Positions 32,338-37,534 of a DNA stretch of 37,534 nt are shown piece by piece. A model generated the notes under the pieces. That model did no database searches and was not told the DNA's origin. It worked only from the letters and a program-made list of their open reading frames with translations. The stretch spans positions 1 through 37,534 of the forward strand of contig NZ_LXEO01000037.1 in the NCBI RefSeq assembly GCF_001654865.1, given 5' to 3'. Source of the DNA: Buttiauxella noackiae ATCC 51607. GTDB taxonomy: Bacteria; Pseudomonadota; Gammaproteobacteria; Enterobacterales; Enterobacteriaceae. Position numbers and translations under genes: made by a program. The first letter of the stretch is position 1; every line of letters starts with the position of its first letter.

Positions 32338-33588
32338 TTAATTTCCCTTCGCAGCATAAGATTGAATATGGTGATGTTTATTATTGATAAAAGTATCCAG
32401 AACCCCTTTCATCTCCGGGTAACTTTTCGTTATGGCATCCAATGTGGCCGGATAGATGATGCTTTTATAATGAGGATGACACTTATCGTGTGTTTTTTTC
32501 ATAATCCTGTCAGGATTGTAACGCAAATTTCCCACTTTATCCTCGGTAAACAAATTGAGCAAATTAAAATGATTTCCTGGATCCATTGTCCATGAATACA
32601 TTTCATAGCCATTCACAGTTTTCATCAGATGAAAGTAATCAGAAGTGACACTATAACCTTTGCGCAACGCTTGATTCTTTTTACTTTCTGGTTGGGCTGC
32701 GGATAAGTTTCGGCTGAAACAGTATTTTCTACCGCCATTTAAATCAAACGTCGGGGCTGATACCAGATCGGTATCGGGAATATTTACCAGACTAAGCACA
32801 ATTTTCTTAATATCTACCATACTGATTAGGTGATTAATATCTGTGCTAGACATTCCAGGATGATAAATAAAAGCTGGGGTATGAATAAGTGATGTGTATG
32901 GTTCGATGGCATGAGTATAACCGCCGTTAGCACCGTGGGTCCAGAAATCATCACCATGATCGCCATACGCAATTACAATAGTATTATTCAGCTGATTATA
33001 TTTCATTAACAAACGAAATAGCTCTCCGGTCGATCGATCGAGATTGGCCCAGCCGCGATGCCAGTAATCAATGCCATGTTGTCCCATTTTTTTTCTGTCA
33101 AAACAGCAAATATGGCTAGTTGGGTTCCAGAAGTAGAGCGCCAGTGGAGATGTTGGAGATTGCAGATGGGCTTCAACTTTAGAAATCATATCTTGGCAAA
33201 TATCTTCCCAGATATACTGTTCATTGTTATGTTCGCGCCAGACCTCGCTCAACTTATCCCATCCTGTAGGAGACTCTGTTCCCAGAGTCTCATAACCCTC
33301 AGTTTTGAGAATATTGAAAATATTGCGGCATGTTTTGTTTACCGTCATCTCATCTCCAAACACCCGGTTATGCTCAAGCAACATATCATCACCGTGCAGT
33401 AAGTCGCTCATAGCCATGAATGTTGACGTCGCACTTGAAAAGAAACGATTAAGACGAATTGATTTTTGATATATTGTGTTGATAGCAGGAAACCATTGCC
33501 TGTTAGCAAAAATCTGTTGGTTTAGGCTTTCCATATGAATAAAAACGACATTAGGTTTCATTACTGTATCCAATATTATAGGAGCCAT
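32338..33588 (-). CDS. Sulfatase/alkaline-phosphatase-fold protein without membrane domain
   Basis: The 416-residue protein has the fold of sulfatases, LtaS-type phosphoglycerol transferases and phosphoethanolamine transferases. Recognisable are PNVVFIHMESLNQQIF (metal site), SSATSTFMAMSDLL (candidate Ser/Thr nucleophile), and the metal-binding AYGDHGDDFWTHG. LtaS and MdoB/OpgB relatives carry membrane helices and act outside the cell; none is seen here, nor a signal peptide, suggesting a cytoplasmic enzyme. An alternative start is the ATG at 33561. Activity on a phosphodiester, sulfate ester or phosphate is possible. It starts 7 bases after the GT2 gene. Confidence 0.82.
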   Translation of the reverse strand: MAPIILDTVMKPNVVFIHMESLNQQIFANRQWFPAINTIYQKSIRLNRFFSSATSTFMAMSDLLHGDDMLLEHNRVFGDEMTVNKTCRNIFNILKTEGYETLGTESPTGWDKLSEVWREHNNEQYIWEDICQDMISKVEAHLQSPTSPLALYFWNPTSHICCFDRKKMGQHGIDYWHRGWANLDRSTGELFRLLMKYNQLNNTIVIAYGDHGDDFWTHGANGGYTHAIEPYTSLIHTPAFIYHPGMSSTDINHLISMVDIKKIVLSLVNIPDTDLVSAPTFDLNGGRKYCFSRNLSAAQPESKKNQALRKGYSVTSDYFHLMKTVNGYEMYSWTMDPGNHFNLLNLFTEDKVGNLRYNPDRIMKKTHDKCHPHYKSIIYPATLDAITKSYPEMKGVLDTFINNKHHHIQSYAAKGN

Positions 33589-33595
33589 AGTAGGA

Positions 33596-34624
33596 TTAAA
33601 GATTCTCTAATCGGAGTTTCATTTCTCTCATAACGGTAAGTTTCTCTTTGTCATGATGACTGTTCTGAAGCTTTATTTTATAGAGCTCAATCAGGATATT
33701 AAGGCGAGTATCACAATGTAAAATAGCTATTGATAAATGCAAGAGTGTTTCTGCAGTTATGCCATCATCAATTAAAAATTTAAATTTTAAAAAATGTAGT
33801 AATGGGTCATAAGGCCTTTTTTGAAGAAGAATATCCACATCTTGTCTGTTCAGCAGCATATTCCTGGTATATTGTTTCCAGCGTAGATCCATCGCTCGTG
33901 GCCAGGACTGCTCTTGCTGCCATTCATCCATTATTTTCATACGATTCAGATACATAAGCTGTTCTCTGTCGTTTCTGAACCAGGTGTTATTCCCATGGCG
34001 TCGATAGCATGCAACGTTTTTCTTATCCGAAACAAATGGGCCACATTTTGCCAACTTCAGAAACATATCCCAGTCTTCCTGTATCAAGTCAGGATCAGAG
34101 CGTGATATTGTGCGAAATGCAGAGGTTCGAATTAAGCAACCGATATAAAGAAGTGGATTACCATTGATAAGTAAAAAATCGAAATGATCGCCATTTACGA
34201 AATGTGTGATGTAATTTCGGCGGCAGTTATTTTCGAGTAGTAATTGTATTCCGCCATAGCAAAGCGAAGCATCAGGATTTCTTTCTAACAGTTTAACTTG
34301 GTTCGCAATTTTATCTGGAAAAATATAGTCATCAGAATCTACTACTGCGATATATTTTCCTTGTGCTGTCAGCATCGCTTCGATAATGGGTTTGCTATCG
34401 TTCTTTACTTTCATGGAGTAATAATTGGTTTTTCTCTCAATAAAATTAAAATTATATTTCTTTTGATATTTTTTTATGATGTATTGTGAGCCGTCGGTAG
34501 AAGCATCATCAACGACAATAACTTCGATATTTTTATACGATTGTGCAAAAACGCTATCCAGTGCTTCGCCAATATATTTGCTGTGATTGTAGCTTGTTAT
34601 AACGATGCTAACTAAAGGACCCAT
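33596..34624 (-). CDS. Family 2 glycosyltransferase
   Basis: The 342-residue enzyme has a GT-A fold glycosyltransferase domain: PLVSIVITSYNHSKYIGEAL, VIVVDDASTDGS (residues 37-40 bind the nucleotide), VVDSDDYIF (96-99, the DxD metal site), and a likely catalytic acidic pair in IQEDWDMFLKL. The C-terminal 130 residues are helical and unassigned. No membrane segments are seen. The ATG at 34624 (MGPLVSI) has GGAG 6 bases upstream; a GTG at 34636 is inferior. It is first in the minus-strand cargo operon. Confidence 0.92.
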   Translation of the reverse strand: MGPLVSIVITSYNHSKYIGEALDSVFAQSYKNIEVIVVDDASTDGSQYIIKKYQKKYNFNFIERKTNYYSMKVKNDSKPIIEAMLTAQGKYIAVVDSDDYIFPDKIANQVKLLERNPDASLCYGGIQLLLENNCRRNYITHFVNGDHFDFLLINGNPLLYIGCLIRTSAFRTISRSDPDLIQEDWDMFLKLAKCGPFVSDKKNVACYRRHGNNTWFRNDREQLMYLNRMKIMDEWQQEQSWPRAMDLRWKQYTRNMLLNRQDVDILLQKRPYDPLLHFLKFKFLIDDGITAETLLHLSIAILHCDTRLNILIELYKIKLQNSHHDKEKLTVMREMKLRLENL

Positions 34625-34654
34625 AGTTGACTCCACGTGTTAAAAAACAATATA

Positions 34655-34670
34655 TGCAAATATCGTGCCA
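34655..34670 (-). promoter_or_regulatory. Sigma-54 promoter of glycosyltransferase operon
   Basis: On the minus strand: TGGCACGATATTTGCA, a full match to TGGCACG-N4-TTGCW. The start would lie near 34643, about 20 bases before the ATG. It is the mirror partner of the promoter at 28405. Confidence 0.8.
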
Positions 34671-34769
34671 GTATTTTTAACCTAAATTATCATTAGGTTA
34701 TACGGATAGGCGGAAAAGCTTCTTCCTCTCGTAACTATCCCGAGTTCGTGAAGCTTAATTAACCCAATT

Positions 34770-35129
34770 AAGGGTTTGGTTGTATCTACCTGTGGTCGAG
34801 TACCGTCATTGGCTGGTCGATGTCGCCTTGTATAACGGCACAATTTGCCTGCGACATACTGCAAATAGGACTCTGGCGGCGTAAACACTCAAAAAAATGT
34901 CATTATTCACGCGGACCGTGGCTGGCAATACTGTTTATCAGAGCTTACTGAAACGCCATAAACTGCTCGGCAGTATAAGTGCTAAAGGTTGCTGCTTTAA
35001 CAATGCCTGCGTGGAAAGCTTCTTTCACTCCCCCTAGGTAGAATGCATTCACGGAGAACACTTTGCCAGCAGAGATATAATGCGCACAACAGTGTTTAGC
35101 GTGATTACAATCTCCGCCGTTACAGTGCG
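34770..35129 (+). mobile_element. Second IS3-family transposase remnant
   Basis: Frameshifted pieces of OrfB are readable: LAGRC and [51 protein letters not shown] and HSRRTLCQQRYN with changed frames. The nucleotides are similar to the 27.9-kb remnant (for example GCGTGGAAAGCTTCTT), in the same orientation. The right end is cut by the IS30-family insertion at 35130. Confidence 0.7.
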
Positions 35130-36323
35130 TGTTGAAATGGTCGATGCAACGCTAACCTAAAACGAGGAGGTTGTTGCCATGAAACGAAGAGTGCGCATTA
35201 ACTACACGTCGGAACAGAAAGCGATTATTTGGGACAGATATAAGGAAGGTGATTTCCTGAATGACATAGCCAGAATGTTCGACAGATATAACTTTTTAGT
35301 TATGCCCACTCACTAGTCAGGTGGATATAATCCTCCCACCCGAATATGGCGCAGGCTGTCTCTTTCGCCTGACGAAAGGGAAGATATATCCAGAGGGCTG
35401 GCAGCAAAAATCAGCAACAGGGAGATAGTCAGAAAATTATCAAGAGCGTTCTCGACTATTAACCGCGAGATCCACAGACACGGCAGTTTAAAACAATATC
35501 GCGCAGCACATGCTGACAAACAGCATGGGAAAATGCCCTGTCGCCTAAACCCTGTAACTTAATTGAATGCCCCGCATTATGTATAGCCGTTGCAGAGAAA
35601 ATGCATTATGGCTGGTCGCCAGAACCAATCGACGGTTGGCTTAAACTCTGTTATCCCGACAACCAGAAAATGCATATGTCACGAAAAGACTTTTAAAGCG
35701 CTTTTTATACAACGCGGGGAGCTTTATAAAAAGAGCTGCAGCAGTGCCTCAGAAATGAAAGAACAGTACGTAAATCTAGAGCGGCATCACTTAAAGGGTA
35801 GAGATCAGGTTCAATCTCGGATGCGATACCCATCATCTGATGTTACAGACAGAGCCATACTAGATCACTGGGAGGGAGATCTGGTATAAGGTTCTAAAAA
35901 CTCATATATTGTCACGGTGGTAAAACGCAATTCCAGCTTTGTTATGTTGCCAAAATGAGTGACAACAAGACAGCCAAAGTCATATCCGTACTCATTTAAG
36001 AAACCCAATATTTACCTGTTGAACTGTATAAATCATTAACTTGGGATCGAGGGGTAGAAATGACTAATCACACCCTTTTTACCATAACGATAGATATTCA
36101 GGTCTATTTTTGTGATCCTCAATTTCCCAGACAACTTGGATCTAATGAAAATACAAAAGGTTACTAACACAGTATTTCCCAAGAGGAACTGACTTATCAG
36201 TTCGCAGCCAACAACGATTAAATAGCGTCGCCAAATAACTTAATGAGGGAACGAGAGAATGCTAAACTATGAATCATACGCAGAATTTTTTAATAAGATG
36301 TGTTGCATCCATCAGTTGAACTC
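35130..36323 (+). mobile_element. Degenerate IS30-family element
   Basis: The left end TGTTGAAATGGTCGATGCAA (35130-) and an imperfect inverse copy GTTGCATCCATCAGTTGAAC (36302-36321) frame about 1.19 kb, near the 1.22 kb of IS30. It lies inside the IS3-family remnant. Confidence 0.7.
35179..36240 (+). pseudogene. IS30-family transposase pseudogene
   Basis: The frame starts MKRRVRINYTSEQKAIIW (ribosome site GAGGAGG) and is broken by several stops and shifts. Family pieces are SLSPDEREDISRGLAAKIS followed by NREIVRKLSRAFSTINREI, then DRAILDHWEGDLV, SLTWDRGVEMTNH and VYFCDPQFPRQLGSNENTKG. These correspond to the N-terminal helix-turn-helix and the DDE domain. Confidence 0.8.
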
Positions 36324-36333
36324 ACAAATATTA

Positions 36334-36352
36334 GCGGGAATATTATTCCCGC
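36334..36352 (-). terminator. Hairpin after the FliB-like gene
   Basis: GCGGGAAT-ATT-ATTCCCGC is a perfect 8-base stem 8 bases past the stop at 36360. The T-run is poor, so termination may be partial. Confidence 0.5.
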
Positions 36353-36359
36353 ATGATAA

Positions 36360-37307
36360 TTATAATAAAGCGAAGCCGCTGAGTAAAAAACGCTCAGAAT
36401 CCTGCTTTGTATTAACTTTCATATTCTTTACTTTATCATCCCATTCAAAATAAGCACTAATCAGAGTCACAATTTGTTCCCTGTCATACCCTGCTATTTC
36501 TTGGCAGTAAATAGAGATAATCATTTTCAAACGAAAAATATGTTCGGACAACTGGAAGAAAGATGTGCCATAGTTTTCATTAGTATCAGGAAATGTATTA
36601 TTATAAATAATATAAACTAATAGATTAGTTAAGATCTCTTGGTGCCGATTGAAAAATCCTTCACCCTGTTGCCACCCAAACTGGATCTGTTGTAGTCGTT
36701 CAGCGAGTCGTTCATCATTTAAGATAGTCAACTCACTTAACTTCAATATAAATGCCATTTTATGTTCGAGAGGACGATTAATATTTAACTTAATTTTGCC
36801 AATTTCTTTAAGCGCTGTTAACCGAATTTGAATTATTTCTGGCAACTGGTTCATCTGTTTCTGGAGCTGATTATTATCTGCCAGTGACAATAGATTGCGA
36901 AAAAGATCATCAAGCATACTGATATCAGAAACAACTTCATTATTGTCGCTATGTACCTTGCTCAATAAAACACCAATTAGATAGATTTTTTGTTCTAATG
37001 AGATAGCAGGGTGAGTTGCAAAATTAATACACAACTGGTTAATAACTTCTAAACTAGGGTTGAATAATAAAGACGATTCACTAGCAATCTTACTTTCATG
37101 TAAAATAAAAGCTTGCGGATTTAATAATATTTCTTTTGCCGCAGTTTGACACGATAAAGAGAGACTTTCCCGCTGTTGATTTTTCCAGGTTAAAGTTACA
37201 TATGGGTAACCCTCACCTTCTTTCAGGCAATTCTGGCATTGGCATTTCTTATTATTCTCTTTAAATCTTTTTACATATTCAGGCTGGTAATTGTCAATAA
37301 GTTCCAT
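36360..37307 (-). CDS. FliB-like flagellin lysine methylase, shortened
   Basis: The 315-residue protein resembles FliB, which methylates lysines of flagellin. The N-terminus has QPEYVKRF, the FliB lead, followed by KCQCQNC where FliB normally has C-x(n)-CxxxCC. It then goes within 25 residues to ESLSLSCQTAAKEILLNP, matching FliB's 'LSLSCPEAARLIL'. The segment of roughly 70 residues expected between them, which carries further cysteines, is missing. The C-terminal helical part (HQEILTNLLVYIIYNNTFP, LSEHIFRLKMIISIY) is intact. FliB is about 400 residues, so activity is uncertain. A ribosome site GGAGA precedes the ATG; the upstream gene ends 37 bases away on the same strand. Confidence 0.62.
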   Translation of the reverse strand: MELIDNYQPEYVKRFKENNKKCQCQNCLKEGEGYPYVTLTWKNQQRESLSLSCQTAAKEILLNPQAFILHESKIASESSLLFNPSLEVINQLCINFATHPAISLEQKIYLIGVLLSKVHSDNNEVVSDISMLDDLFRNLLSLADNNQLQKQMNQLPEIIQIRLTALKEIGKIKLNINRPLEHKMAFILKLSELTILNDERLAERLQQIQFGWQQGEGFFNRHQEILTNLLVYIIYNNTFPDTNENYGTSFFQLSEHIFRLKMIISIYCQEIAGYDREQIVTLISAYFEWDDKVKNMKVNTKQDSERFLLSGFALL

Positions 37308-37344
37308 TTATATTATCTCCTATATAACGTGTAAATTTGTTTTC

Positions 37345-37534
37345 TTAATTATGCTTTTTTCTGAAAAAAGTATGGGTGATGTCCGTACTGACACCATCTG
37401 TATAAGTATCCTGATCCGACATATACGCAAAGCTTGGATAAAAACCTAGCCACAGATCTTGTTTCATTTTTATCTGCCAGGCGGCATTCAGGGATGTCTT
37501 TTCATCTCTTGTCATGCGATAAAGATCTATCAGA
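37345..37534 (-). CDS. C-terminal end of a probable outer-membrane barrel protein
   Basis: The frame enters from the right edge and stops at 37345. The last 63 residues include KTSLNAAWQIKMKQDLWLGF, YPSFAYMSDQDTY and DGVSTDITHTFFRKKHN. Alternating polar and aromatic strands with a tyrosine-rich turn look like the final strands of an outer-membrane barrel, such as in Slam/DUF560 proteins. It ends 37 bases before the FliB-like start, so the two are probably co-transcribed. The N-terminal part is outside the window and the family is not secure. Confidence 0.4.
   Translation of the reverse strand, partial: LIDLYRMTRDEKTSLNAAWQIKMKQDLWLGFYPSFAYMSDQDTYTDGVSTDITHTFFRKKHN

Noticed and set aside
34682-34888. 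68-codon minus-strand frame upstream of the GT2 gene
   Set aside because: It is antisense to IS3 OrfB remnants; the readable transposase pieces on the plus strand explain the DNA.
27726-36323. A complete, active composite transposon
   Set aside because: Both IS3-family copies are deleted or broken, the right copy is interrupted by another dead IS, and no target-site duplication could be identified.
1-37534. CRISPR arrays, rRNA or tRNA genes
   Set aside because: No regularly spaced repeats and no rRNA or tRNA signatures were seen anywhere in the window.

Overview
The window carries the distal half of a second, lateral-type (Flag-2) flagellar system of an enterobacterium (Enterobacterales; genus not resolvable by eye). 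The lfg and laf genes, a periplasmic HiuH, an SfsB/Nlp protein, an ERIC element and a REP pair all point to that order.

Layout. 1-5.2 kb is mixed flanking DNA: a cut-off HEPN-like gene, hiuH, an Ash-type phage remnant with sfsB, a membrane GGDEF protein, an unknown gene, a LexA-type box with a small ORF, and a RIO kinase. An ERIC-like repeat (5273-5430) marks the edge of the flagellar island. From 5.5 to 16.2 kb lie, mostly on the minus strand, a small unknown gene with a sigma-28-like promoter, a lysozyme-domain gene, and lafU, lafT, lafS, lafF, lafE, lafD, lafC, lafB and lafA (motor, sigma factor, FliL-like, hook-length control, chaperones, cap, flagellin), plus the plus-strand ToxR-like regulator lafZ and a small partner. 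From 16.2 to 26.0 kb lies the minus-strand block lafW, lfgL-lfgB (hook-associated proteins, rings, rod, hook). Divergent lfgA, lfgM and lfgN occupy 26.1-27.7 kb.

After lfgN comes cargo rather than the usual export and basal-body genes: an internally deleted IS3-family element, then two convergent three-gene operons sharing a strong terminator. These encode a DegT-type aminotransferase, an ATP-grasp/HAD fusion and a TagD-like cytidylyltransferase (plus strand), facing a GT2 glycosyltransferase, a sulfatase-fold protein and a TagB/TagF-like CDP-polyol phosphotransferase (minus strand). A second IS3-family remnant interrupted by a dead IS30-family element follows, then a shortened FliB-like flagellin lysine methylase and the end of a possible outer-membrane barrel protein.

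The main observation is regulatory. Both cargo operons are headed by near-perfect sigma-54 elements (TGGCACG-N4-TTGCW) of the type found before lfgB and lafB. This suggests the cargo is wired into the flagellar hierarchy and makes a phosphodiester-linked flagellin or surface decoration on the flagellar schedule. A second, sigma-28-like motif (T[TA]AA-N16-GTCG) precedes lafA, lfgM and the unknown 89-codon gene at 5.5 kb, nominating that gene as a late flagellar gene. The master regulator (LafK), export apparatus and switch genes are not in this window.
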